DNA of 20,793 nt, from positions 1 through 20,793 of the forward strand of contig JACPDV010000486.1 of assembly GCA_016183835.1 (NCBI GenBank), written 5' to 3'. Within the stretch, counting starts at the first letter, position 1. The number at the start of each line of letters is the position of its first letter. The notes beneath the pieces were generated by a model that saw nothing but the letters and a program-made list of their open reading frames with translations, searched no databases and was not told the DNA's origin. Made by a program: the position numbers and the translations under genes. This stretch comes from Armatimonadota bacterium. Lineage in GTDB: Bacteria > Armatimonadota > UBA10988. Below, one piece after another: positions 10,729 to 18,022 of the stretch.

Positions 10729-13700
10729 ACCGACATCCGGCAGGTGCAGACCTGGGAGGCCAGCGACGGCTACGGCAGCTCCGGCTACTTCGGCTGGAAC
10801 ATGATCAGCAAGCGCATGGCGCTCTACTACATGACCGGCGACGCGCGGCACGCCCGCGAGGCGCTGCGGCTGGCGCTCCCCGACCAGCAAGCCAAGTACG
10901 AGATCGCCGCCATCGACGGCGAGATGATCGAGAACAAGGACGCCCCCCTCAGCGGGCCGTACCACTACAACGCGATCATGATGGTGCTCTATTGGGACCT
11001 GATCGAGGAGAGCCCGGTGTTCACCGAAGAGGAGCGGCTGAAGGTCACCCGCGCCTTCGCCCAGCAGCTCCTCCATCGCCGCGACGAGGGCTCCTACGGC
11101 CTCACCGACGCGCCCACCGCCGTCGGCTCGCGCCACGGGCAGTGGTCCGCCATGTCGCTCTACTGCCTCGGCCGCTACCTCAACGCCGGCTATCCCGACC
11201 CCGTCTGGGCGCAGTCCATGCGCGGCGCGCAGCTCCACTTCGCTCCGCTCTACGAGTCTGCCTATATCGCCGGCGAGAGCGACAATCTCTACTGGTTCGA
11301 CACGGGGATCGCCGCCATCTTCGCCTACATGGTGCTCACCGGCGATCGCAAGCCGTTCGACGCCGGCTCCGCGCAGGTCCTCCTCAAGGCGCACGAGGCC
11401 CTCATCACCGGCCGGCCGAAGAACGACTGGGCCCTGCGCTACGCCGCCTACAGCTACCTCAACCAGGTCGCCTACCTGACCGGCGACGGCCGCTGGATCA
11501 CCTACCGCAACCGCACCAACCTCGACCCCGCCGCCTTCAGAGCGGGGCAGTCGTTCTGGCCCGACGAGTCGGTGGTCAAGCCGCACCAGCCCGACGACCT
11601 GAACCACGTCTGGAACCTCGATCCGGTCCCCGAGCCACACTTCTACGAGCGTGGCAGCGGGCTGCCCCTCGACCAGTCGATCCTCTTCGGCAGCTTCCGC
11701 TCCGCGCCCGACAATCAGGGCGACTACCTCCTCCTCGACGGCTACAACGGCGCCTCGCGCAACGCCTACCACACCTTCGCCGTGCTCCAGCTCCGGCTCG
11801 GCGGGCAGTGGGTGCTCAAGTCCAGCGGCAACAGCGAGGCCTACTACAACCAGGTTCTCACCTGCGCCGACGGCATGGTCGAGCCGGCCGTGCCGATGGA
11901 CGCCGCGCTCCGGTGGCACGACGTGGTGGGCCAGGTCGCCGGCTGCGTGGCCGAGGTGCCCAAGGCCGCTTTCTGCAACTGGCGCCGCACCCTGGCGCAG
12001 CGCGTCGGCCGCTACGCGCTGTTCGTCGACGACCTCACCTTCCGCACCGACAGCCGGAACATGGAGGTGGAGACCTACTGGGAGACCGGCAACGGCGCGT
12101 GGAACGCCAAGGAGCAGGCGCTGAGCGTGCCCAACGAGGCCGCTGGCGGCGTGCCCGCCGGGTGGCTCGCGTTCAAGGCCCTCGAGTCCGCCTGCACCTC
12201 CGAGCCAGCCGGGCCGAACGCCGTCGTGCGGCTCGACGGGATTAACACTCTCCTCCTCCGCGCCACCCAGCCGGGGCAGTGGCTCGAGCTGCCCTTCACC
12301 CTCGACCGGCCGGTGACCGGCGAGGTCTTCGCCGACCTCCTGAGCTACATCGATCGCGGCACGGTGAAGCTCCTGCTCGACGGCAAGCCGGCGGGCGAGG
12401 TGTTCGACCACTACGCCTCCGCGGCGGTGCCGGCCCGGCCGTCGCTGGGCCACCAGACCCTCGCCGCCGGCAAGCATACCCTCCGCGTGGAGGTGGCCGG
12501 CCGGCACGAGGACGGCGAGAAGACCTACATCGGGCTGGTGGGTGTGAGCCTCAAGCCGGACGGCGTGACGAGCCCCGCCGACCTGCCGAAGCCGATCGAG
12601 ATCCGGCTCTGCGACCCGCAGCCGGCCACCGGCGGCGGGATCCTCAAGCTCACCTGGCAGGGCCCGGTGAAGGCCGGCGAGCACCGCCGCGGGTTCACGC
12701 TGATCGCGCCCTCCGGACCGGGCGACCAGGCCGCGGCGTGCGTGCGCGTGGCCGACAACGCCGCCGCCCTGGCGCTCCCCGAGCCGGCCGTGGCCAGCGT
12801 CGGCGCCTGGCAGGGCAGCGACGGCGAGCTGGTGGTCCTGGCCGCCACGCACCTCTTCGGGATCAAGCTGACCAAGGCCGGCGGCGCGCAGCCGCTGGCG
12901 ATTGCCGGCGCGCCGGTGGACCTCGATTGGGACTTCGCCACGGGCGAGCTGAGCGTCGTCGCGGCGGCCGACACCGAGCTGCGGCTGGCGCTCGATCCCG
13001 CCACCTTGGTGGTCGCCGGCAAGCCGGTGCAGCGGGTGGCCGACGGCCTGGCGTCGCTGGCCCTCACCGCCGGGCGGCACAGCCTCAAGGGGCTCAAGCC
13101 CGCGCCGGCCCTGCTCGGCGCGTTGCAGGGCGAGCTGGCCGAGGCGTTGGCGGCGGGCAAGGCGGGCCACGCGCAGCGGATCGCCGCGCTGGGTCGCGAC
13201 GTGCCGCCCACCGGCGCGCCGCTCCAGCCCGCGTGGACCGCCTCGCTGGGCGGCAAGCCCGAGGCCGTCGAGGTCGCGCAGACCCCCGGCGGGCCGGTCA
13301 TCTGGGTGGCCACCGAGAAGCTGATCCACGCCCTGGGGGCCGACGGCGCCTCGCAGCGGCAGATGGCGACCGACGGCCCCATCCGCGTGCTCCACTACTG
13401 GCCCGACGCCGCCGGGAAGGACGGCGCCGCGCCGCTCCTCCTCGCCGGCTGCCGCGACGATAAGGTGGTCGCCTTCGACCTGGCGGGCCAGCGGCGCTGG
13501 ACGTTCGTCTCGGAGATGGACCCTGAGGTCTTCCGCGCGGCGAAGCAGTACTGGTTCAAGACCGCGCCGGGGCACGAGGGGATCCACGGCATCGGCACCG
13601 GGCCGTTCATCGACGGCAAGTCCGAGGCCTTCATCGGCAGCGCCTGCACGCTCGAGATCCTCAACGCCGACGGCGGCCTCGACAAGCGCCTCGCGGCGTT

Positions 13701-14388
13701 CTGGGGCACGGGCAACGTCTTCCAGCTCCTGCCCGGGGCCGGCGGATCGACCAACCTGCTGCTCGGCCGCATGCCCACCGACGGGCTGCACCTCTACGTC
13801 ATCAACAACCGCGACGTGCGCGCCAACAACTACGGCTTCTACGGCGTGCCGGCGGGGCACACCTACGTCGGCGGCTGGGCGTCGCAGGCGCGCAAGCACC
13901 TGTTCTACACGGACCTGGACGGCGACGGGACCAAGGAGGTCGCCAGCGAGGTCAACGGCTCGTGGAACCGGGTCAGCGTCTGGGACGTGAACGGCGTGCC
14001 GCTCTGCAACGCGCAGTTCGGGCCGGGCAACCCGATCCCCGCGGAGAACATCACCGACATCGACCTCAGCGATCTGGACGGCGACGGCAAGCAGGAGATC
14101 GTGCTGAGCCTGTCGCGCGGGCTGGTGGTGGCGCTGTCGAGCCACTGCGAGCGGCGCTGGTCGTTGAGCCTGCCCAGCGCGCCGTGGCGCTTGCAGGCGG
14201 TCGGGCGGCAGGTGCTCGTCGGCTGCGCCGACGGCAGCGTCTACTTGCTGGACGGCGAGGGCACGGTCAAGCAGGCCGGCAAGCTGGACAGCCGGCCGCT
14301 GTTCATGGACAAGCTGCCCACGGCCGATGGGCGGACGTTGGTAATCGTGGCCACGGAGAAGGGCACGATGGCGGGGTTCGTCTTGTAG
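10729..14388 (+). CDS. giant secreted heparinase-like and beta-propeller protein, C-terminal part after the frameshift
   Basis: Numbered as a continuation (first residue 326). TDIRQVQTWEASDGYGSSGY leads into a helical region (about 335-600, including WNMISKRMALYYMTGD) consistent with an (alpha/alpha) toroid. A beta-sandwich follows with DYLLLDGYNGASRNAYHTF (from 657, His673), which resembles the lyase-active region of heparinase II/III-like proteins. Residues about 832-940 look like a second CBM (HTLRVEVAGRHEDG, IGLVGVSL). From about 1160 to the end is a beta-propeller with two calcium-loop-like DLDGDG motifs (1387 and 1440) of the FG-GAP type, then PQQ-like repeats. It probably binds and degrades an acidic polysaccharide outside the cell. 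An independent start at the ATG at 10708 has no ribosome site and would lack the signal peptide. Lyase activity is inference. Confidence 0.75.
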   Translation, partial: TDIRQVQTWEASDGYGSSGYFGWNMISKRMALYYMTGDARHAREALRLALPDQQAKYEIAAIDGEMIENKDAPLSGPYHYNAIMMVLYWDLIEESPVFTEEERLKVTRAFAQQLLHRRDEGSYGLTDAPTAVGSRHGQWSAMSLYCLGRYLNAGYPDPVWAQSMRGAQLHFAPLYESAYIAGESDNLYWFDTGIAAIFAYMVLTGDRKPFDAGSAQVLLKAHEALITGRPKNDWALRYAAYSYLNQVAYLTGDGRWITYRNRTNLDPAAFRAGQSFWPDESVVKPHQPDDLNHVWNLDPVPEPHFYERGSGLPLDQSILFGSFRSAPDNQGDYLLLDGYNGASRNAYHTFAVLQLRLGGQWVLKSSGNSEAYYNQVLTCADGMVEPAVPMDAALRWHDVVGQVAGCVAEVPKAAFCNWRRTLAQRVGRYALFVDDLTFRTDSRNMEVETYWETGNGAWNAKEQALSVPNEAAGGVPAGWLAFKALESACTSEPAGPNAVVRLDGINTLLLRATQPGQWLELPFTLDRPVTGEVFADLLSYIDRGTVKLLLDGKPAGEVFDHYASAAVPARPSLGHQTLAAGKHTLRVEVAGRHEDGEKTYIGLVGVSLKPDGVTSPADLPKPIEIRLCDPQPATGGGILKLTWQGPVKAGEHRRGFTLIAPSGPGDQAAACVRVADNAAALALPEPAVASVGAWQGSDGELVVLAATHLFGIKLTKAGGAQPLAIAGAPVDLDWDFATGELSVVAAADTELRLALDPATLVVAGKPVQRVADGLASLALTAGRHSLKGLKPAPALLGALQGELAEALAAGKAGHAQRIAALGRDVPPTGAPLQPAWTASLGGKPEAVEVAQTPGGPVIWVATEKLIHALGADGASQRQMATDGPIRVLHYWPDAAGKDGAAPLLLAGCRDDKVVAFDLAGQRRWTFVSEMDPEVFRAAKQYWFKTAPGHEGIHGIGTGPFIDGKSEAFIGSACTLEILNADGGLDKRLAAFWGTGNVFQLLPGAGGSTNLLLGRMPTDGLHLYVINNRDVRANNYGFYGVPAGHTYVGGWASQARKHLFYTDLDGDGTKEVASEVNGSWNRVSVWDVNGVPLCNAQFGPGNPIPAENITDIDLSDLDGDGKQEIVLSLSRGLVVALSSHCERRWSLSLPSAPWRLQAVGRQVLVGCADGSVYLLDGEGTVKQAGKLDSRPLFMDKLPTADGRTLVIVATEKGTMAGFVL

Positions 14389-14416
14389 GCCCGGCGGGCG
14401 TCGGGCACAAGCGGCC

Positions 14417-14498
14417 GTGTGGCACGGGCAGTCTGCTGCCCGTGTTCGGCACGGGGCGGGGCAGGCAGAACACGGGCAGGGGACTGCCCGTGCCACAC
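14417..14498. repeat. REP-like nested inverted repeat between convergent genes
   Basis: The left arm 14417-14447 and right arm 14468-14498 are reverse complements over 31 nt apart from a 2-nt mismatch, with a 20-nt GC-rich loop. The outer 17 nt, GTGTGGCACGGGCAGTC, pair perfectly. Each arm is itself nearly palindromic (CACGGGCAG then CTGCCCGTG), so the element can fold as nested hairpins or a cruciform. It lies between the + strand giant gene and a minus-strand pseudogene, where it may stop transcription from both sides. It looks like a dispersed extragenic repeat rather than a simple terminator, since no T-tract follows. Confidence 0.75.
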
Positions 14499-14732
14499 TG
14501 GGTGCGCGGCGCGTGATCGCGCGATTTGAGCGGCTCAGAACTGCTGGTGGAGGCTCAGCCCGGCGCCGAGGTCCGCGGCGTTGAGGTGCAGCATCACCGA
14601 CGGCTGCGCCGCCATGGCCCGGCTGTGGCTGAGTGCCAGGTCGCCGAACTCGTGCCGGCGGGCGAAGGACATCCTCCGGGGGTCGTACCCCGGCACGCCG
14701 GAGAAGTCGGTGAAGCCGACGCTCAGGCCGAA

Positions 14733-14772
14733 CGCCGGCGGTCGGCCGAGGTCGCCGAGGCCCCGGCCGCGC
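14733..14772. repeat. 40-bp direct repeat, source copy within the pseudogene
   Basis: Bases 14733-14772 are identical to 14939-14978. Here they encode the GRGLGDLGRPPA segment, which aligns with the intact paralogue (GRGFADRGRQPR), so this is the original position. Confidence 0.85.
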
Positions 14773-14938
14773 TTGTTGTCGCGGCTGACTGTGCCGATAC
14801 CGTCCACGCATTGGTAGACGCCCGAGGCGAACCGGGCCAGAATGAGCACGCCCGTCAGCGTCGCGTCGCCGCCGTCCGAACTGCCGGAGAAGGCACTACC
14901 GATCGCGTCGCCCATGTCGTTGGCAAACGATGCGATCC

Positions 14939-14978
14939 CGCCGGCGGTCGGCCGAGGTCGCCGAGGCCCCGGCCGCGC
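14939..14978. repeat. 40-bp direct repeat, misplaced copy that breaks the frame
   Basis: This is an exact second copy of 14733-14772, in the same orientation 206 bp away. It sits where the intact paralogue encodes the AGHHNGKALTFTLLDIGL segment, and so replaces coding sequence. The first bases (CCGGCGGTC) resemble the paralogue's own CCGGCCGTC at this point, so a template switch at short homology is a likely cause. Confidence 0.8.
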
Positions 14979-15129
14979 CATACCAGTAGCCCGTGCCGAA
15001 GCCCGGGACCAGCCCCAGCAGCCCAGCGATCGCGGGTTCCTTCTCGGCGTTGGCGGGCAGGCCGGCAAGCAAGGCCACCAGGACCAGACCGAGTGTGAAA
15101 CGTCGATGCATGCGACCCTCCGATCCCAG

Positions 15130-15147
15130 CCCCGTCCCCGGACGGGG
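15130..15147. other. GC-rich hairpin between the two duplicate genes
   Basis: CCCCGTCC and GGACGGGG pair perfectly over 8 bp around two bases. The hairpin lies in the 101-nt gap between the intact envelope gene and its broken copy, 18 nt upstream of the pseudogene start. No T-tract follows, so a terminator role is uncertain. Nothing else is recognisable in 15112-15212. Confidence 0.35.
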
Positions 15148-15212
15148 GAGTGCATCCGCGAGCCGTGGATCCATCCGATGCGGCCCGTGGCTCCGTGGCT
15201 TTGTACCCCTGC

Positions 15213-15815
15213 TCAGAACTGCTGGTGGAAGCTCAGCCCGGCGCCGAGGTCCGCGGCGTTGACGTGGAGCATCACCGACGGCTGCGCCGCCAGAGCGCGG
15301 CTGTGGCTGAGCGCCAGCTCGCCGAACTCGTAGCGCCGGGCGAACGACATGGACGGGCCCCCAAGGCCCGGCACGCCGCTGAAGTCCGTGAACCCCATGC
15401 TCAGGCCGAACCTCGGCTGCCGGCCGCGGTCGGCGAAGCCCCGGCCGCGCTTGTTGTCGTGGTTGACGGTGCCGATGCCGTCCACGCATTGGAAGATCCC
15501 CGAACCGATGCGCGCAAGCATCATGATGCCCGCCAGCGTGACATCGCCTTCGAGTGGGGTGCCCAACCAGAAGCTGCTGGCGACGGCATCGCCGAAGTCC
15601 TTGGTGAACACCCCGATACCCCCGGCCGTCAGCCCGATGTCCAGCAGCGTGAACGTGAGCGCCTTGCCGTTGTGGTGCCCGGCATACCAGTACCCCGTGC
15701 CGAAGCCCGGGACGATCCCCAGGAGCCCCGCCACCGCCGGTTCCTTCTCGGCCTTGGCCGGCAGGCCGGCAAGCAAGGCAGTCATGAGGAGACTGAGTGA
15801 ACAACACCGATGCAT
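15213..15815 (-). CDS. uncharacterised small envelope protein (intact tandem copy)
   Basis: 200 residues from the ATG at 15815; an in-frame extension to 15851 is possible but puts charged residues ahead of the signal. Residues 1-22 look like a signal peptide (SLLMTALLAGLPAKA). The motif IVPGFGTGYWYAG (34-46) recalls the PGxGxxYxG motif of small membrane proteins such as the TM2/DUF5683 type. Two hydrophobic stretches follow (52-70 and 93-113). The C-terminal third has alternating polar and apolar residues and ends in Phe, as outer-membrane beta-strands do. I do not recognise a family. It lies 63 nt downstream of the TolC-like gene on the same strand and may belong to the efflux operon. A damaged copy follows it, so the duplication is recent enough to align along its whole length. 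Confidence 0.7.
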   Translation of the reverse strand: MHRCCSLSLLMTALLAGLPAKAEKEPAVAGLLGIVPGFGTGYWYAGHHNGKALTFTLLDIGLTAGGIGVFTKDFGDAVASSFWLGTPLEGDVTLAGIMMLARIGSGIFQCVDGIGTVNHDNKRGRGFADRGRQPRFGLSMGFTDFSGVPGLGGPSMSFARRYEFGELALSHSRALAAQPSVMLHVNAADLGAGLSFHQQF

Positions 15816-15878
15816 CGCGACCCCCGTTTCCCCAGCCCCCGGTTTCACCATCTTAGACGTCGCGTGGCCCGCGCCGGT

Positions 15879-17444
15879 TCACTCAACTTTGGTGCTGGTC
15901 AGCACCACGTCGCCCGTGGCCCGCCGCAGCTCGTCCTGCGCATTCCCCAGCTCGTACAGCGCGGCCAGGTAGTTCGTTTCCGCCCTCACCTGCGCGGTCA
16001 GCGCGTCCTGCACCTCGACGTTGATGCCCTTCCCCGCCGCGTAGCGCGACTGGGCGACGCGGTAGTCCTCGCGCGCCGACACCAGGGCCGCCTCGGCGGT
16101 GTCCAGGTTCTGCCGCGCCGCCGCACGGTTCTCGTCCGCCGCCACCACCTCCCGCCCCGCCCGCAGCAAGAGATCGGTCTCCAGGAACGTCAGACGGCTC
16201 TTGGCGGCGCGGGCGCGGCGGACCTCGGCCTGGCGCATCCCGCCGTCCAAGAGCGGCAGGCTGACGCTGAGGCCCGCCAGGAACTCCTCGCTGCGCGGCA
16301 TCCGGTTGGCCTCCAGGTCGGCCATGCCGAAGACGCCCACCTCCGGCTTGAAGGCGGCCGCGGCGGTGCGCACATCGTGGCCGGCGGCTGCCACCCGGGC
16401 GCGCACCGCGGCCAGGTCGGGCCGCCGCCGCACCGCCTCCGCCAGGGCCGCATCGCGGGCCAGGTCGTAGGCCTCTTCCTCGAGCTTGCCGTCCACCTGC
16501 ACGTCGGACAGCGGGTGGACGCCGAGGAGCGCCTTGAGCTCGGCCAGCATGACTCGCACGTCGCGCTCGGCGTTGGTCTGCATCTGCCGGGCATCGGCCA
16601 GGGCGGCCTCGTCGCGGTAGACGTAGAACTGCGGCACCTTGCCCTCGTCGGCCATCGAGCGGGTGTTCTTGAGGCGCTCCTCGGACGTGGCGGCCAGCTC
16701 GCGATAGACGTCCACCGTGGCGCGTCCGAGCCCGATGCGGCGGTAGAGGGTGCGGACGGTGAAGGCCAGCTCGAGCCGCGCGCCGGCCAGGTCGGCCTCC
16801 GACGCGCGCCGGCCCTCGCGCTGAGCAGCCACCTGGCTCTGCAGCCGCCCGTTGAGGTCGAGCGGGAGCATGAACATCAGGTTGGCGTCCACCGCGGGCC
16901 CGGCGGGGAGCATCCGGTAGGAGGCGGGGGCGACGGCCTCGGCGTTGCGGGTGATCATGGCTGCGTCGCCATAGCTCGCCCAGCCGTTGAGCGAGAGCAT
17001 GGGCGCCAGGCGGGCGCGGGCGGCGGCGAGCATGGCGGCGGCCATCTGCACGTCGGCCTGCGCCGCCGCGAGGACGGGGCTGTGCTGGAGCGCGAGCTGC
17101 ACGGCGCCCTCGCGAGTGAGCGGGCCGTCCGCGCGCGGAAAGCCGGCGAAGGGGTCGGCGGCCGGAGCGGCCGACACGGCGGCGCCCTGCGGCGCGGCGT
17201 CGGCGGACGGCGCGGCCGCGGCCACGTTGACCCGGTGGCTCGGGGTGGGCGGGCCGAGGCGGTCGTCGGCGGCGGAGCACAGCGCCGAGCAGGTCACGAG
17301 CAGGAGTGCCAGAGCGATCCTCCGGTCTGGCCACCCCCTCCTGGCCAAGGAGGGGGCAGGGGGAGGTCCCGTGCGAACCCTCCGGTCCGGCCACCCCCTC
17401 CTGGCCAAGGAGGGGGAGCGAAGTGGGTGCCCCTTCCTTGGCAA
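15879..17444 (-). CDS. TolC-like outer-membrane efflux protein with a repeat-invaded 5' end
   Basis: The body from about residue 105 is a typical two-repeat OEP/TolC protein. It has long heptad-rich helices, PLTREGAVQLALQHSPVLAA (108-127) as the opening, and a second half beginning near LARDAALAEAVRRRPDLAAV. It should form the outer-membrane exit duct for the RND pump encoded upstream. A Sec signal (RRIALALLLVTCSALCSA, 41-58) is preceded in this frame by two copies of SLARRGWPDRR that are translations of palindromic repeats. The TTG at 17444 has no good ribosome site. A TTG at 17348, inside a repeat, would give a neat 489-residue preprotein. The best Shine-Dalgarno and ATG (17505) are in a different frame. 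Family assignment is firm; the true start and expression are doubtful. Confidence 0.8.
   Translation of the reverse strand: MPRKGHPLRSPSLARRGWPDRRVRTGPPPAPSLARRGWPDRRIALALLLVTCSALCSAADDRLGPPTPSHRVNVAAAAPSADAAPQGAAVSAAPAADPFAGFPRADGPLTREGAVQLALQHSPVLAAAQADVQMAAAMLAAARARLAPMLSLNGWASYGDAAMITRNAEAVAPASYRMLPAGPAVDANLMFMLPLDLNGRLQSQVAAQREGRRASEADLAGARLELAFTVRTLYRRIGLGRATVDVYRELAATSEERLKNTRSMADEGKVPQFYVYRDEAALADARQMQTNAERDVRVMLAELKALLGVHPLSDVQVDGKLEEEAYDLARDAALAEAVRRRPDLAAVRARVAAAGHDVRTAAAAFKPEVGVFGMADLEANRMPRSEEFLAGLSVSLPLLDGGMRQAEVRRARAAKSRLTFLETDLLLRAGREVVAADENRAAARQNLDTAEAALVSAREDYRVAQSRYAAGKGINVEVQDALTAQVRAETNYLAALYELGNAQDELRRATGDVVLTSTKVE
17319..17378. repeat. 60-bp palindromic repeat unit 1 in the TolC leader
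   Basis: The unit opens with CCTCCGGTCTGGCCA and contains CCCCCTCCT GGCCA AGGAGGGGG, a hairpin with perfect 9-bp arms, then a GGGGGAGGTC tail. The first 38 bases recur in the next unit exactly 60 bp on with one difference (T for C). Twenty codons per unit keeps the frame open, so the unit is translated as a repeat peptide. Confidence 0.8.
17379..17416. repeat. palindromic repeat unit 2 in the TolC leader (38-bp core)
   Basis: It is nearly identical to 17319-17356, including the 9-bp-arm hairpin. The sequence diverges after 17416, where the GGGGGAGGTC tail of unit 1 is missing. Confidence 0.8.
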
Positions 17445-17453
17445 GGATGGGGC
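17429..17453. repeat. degenerate third palindrome of the same repeat type
   Basis: GCCCCTTCCTTGGCAAGGATGGGGC is an imperfect palindrome resembling the hairpin of units 1 and 2 (purine-rich arm AAGGATGGGG in place of AAGGAGGGGG). It lies between the strong start site at 17505 and the TolC body. Confidence 0.6.
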
Positions 17454-17502
17454 GCGGAGTGGGTGGCTCGGCGACGGGCATGGTGCGGCTCAGGTAGCAC
17501 GT

Positions 17503-17516
17503 CATCTTCTCACCTC
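17503..17516 (-). promoter_or_regulatory. strong Shine-Dalgarno and ATG, probably the original TolC start
   Basis: On the minus strand GAGGTGAGAAG leads directly to an ATG at 17505, 4 nt after the stop of the LTxxQ gene. This is the spacing expected for the next gene of the operon. The frame starting there reads MTCYLSRTMPVAEPPTPRP, then runs through the palindromes in a frame different from the TolC body. It is either the ancestral start cut off by repeat insertion or a real start followed by an indel. Confidence 0.5.
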
Positions 17517-18022
17517 ATCTCCAGCGGCGTCTGCTGGCGGAGCCGGCGGACCTGGTCCTGCTGCTCCGGGGTGAGCAGCTTCCAGGCGCGGTCCCAGGCG
17601 GCGTGGCGGGCGGCGGCGAGGCGGGCGGAGAGCTCGCCCAGGTCGGCCGCCCGATCCCGCGCCGCATCCGGGTCCAGGCCGCCACGGCTGCGCCGGTGCT
17701 CCAGGTAGTCGCCGATCTCTCCGGTCGTGCCGTCGAGGCGGCCCCGGTCAGCCCGCGTCGCGCGTTGGAGGTCGGCTGCCAGCTTGTTGAGTTGCCGTCG
17801 CTGCGCGGCCGTGAGGCCCAACGGGCCGGCGTGGCGGAGCAGCCAGGCGGGCTCCGGAGTGATCCCCAGGTCGGATCGCGGCAGGTCGGCCGGACGCGCT
17901 TCGCGAATGGCGGGGCGGGTCAGGCCGACGGCTCCGCGCTGCTGGTAGAGCCACACTCCGGCCACCACCAGGCTGACAGCGAAGAACGGTCCGATTCGCA
18001 CGCGGCGAGGCCGGTCGGCCAT
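17510..18022 (-). CDS. membrane-anchored LTxxQ (Spy/CpxP/CnrX-like) periplasmic protein
   Basis: 170 residues. The ATG at 18022 shares one base with the RND stop (TGATG) and follows GGAGGAG, so it is translationally coupled. Residues 11-27 form one membrane anchor, with the rest in the periplasm. Two LTxxQ motifs, LTAAQ (70-74) and LTPEQ (150-154), frame a helical, arginine-rich domain, the hallmark of the Spy/CpxP and heavy-metal-sensor (CnrX, ZraP) fold. Members of this group bind metals or act as chaperones and stress sensors. Lying between the pump and the TolC gene, it may sense the pump's substrate or protect envelope proteins. No obvious His/Met metal cluster is visible, so a metal role is not established. 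Confidence 0.7.
   Translation of the reverse strand: MADRPRRVRIGPFFAVSLVVAGVWLYQQRGAVGLTRPAIREARPADLPRSDLGITPEPAWLLRHAGPLGLTAAQRRQLNKLAADLQRATRADRGRLDGTTGEIGDYLEHRRSRGGLDPDAARDRAADLGELSARLAAARHAAWDRAWKLLTPEQQDQVRRLRQQTPLEMR

Larger units (their letters stand above)
14535..15111 (-). pseudogene. broken copy of a small envelope protein gene (tandem duplicate)
   Basis: The start ATG at 15111 has GGAGGG at good spacing and encodes MHRRFTLGLVLVALLAGLPA, then GLLGLVPGFGTGYWYG. From about 14978 the frame is lost. The homologous text resumes in another frame at TAGGIASFANDMGDAI and continues to a C-terminal GLSLHQQF. Compared with the intact copy at 15213-15815, the interval between the GTGYWY and TAGG segments is 29 nt here against 52 nt there, a net loss of 23 nt. 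The sequence now in this gap is a copy of the gene's own 3' segment (14733-14772). The product would be truncated or absent. Confidence 0.7.

Noticed and set aside
10719..10740. Programmed ribosomal frameshift in the giant protein
   Set aside because: No slippery heptamer or obvious downstream pseudoknot is seen; a mutation or indel error is simpler.
10729..12245. Continuation of the signal-peptide frame past 10728 to 12245
   Set aside because: After 10728 this frame turns into Arg/Ala/Pro-rich nonsense, while the neighbouring frame carries the protein.
10717..14811. A 1364-codon open frame on the minus strand opposite the giant secreted protein
   Set aside because: It is a low-complexity Val/Gly/Arg/His-rich shadow produced by GC-rich third positions of the + strand gene, with no domain and no ribosome site.
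17319..17453. CRISPR array
   Set aside because: There are only two near-identical units plus one degenerate unit. The units are palindromic to their core, there is no spacer pattern, and no cas gene is nearby.
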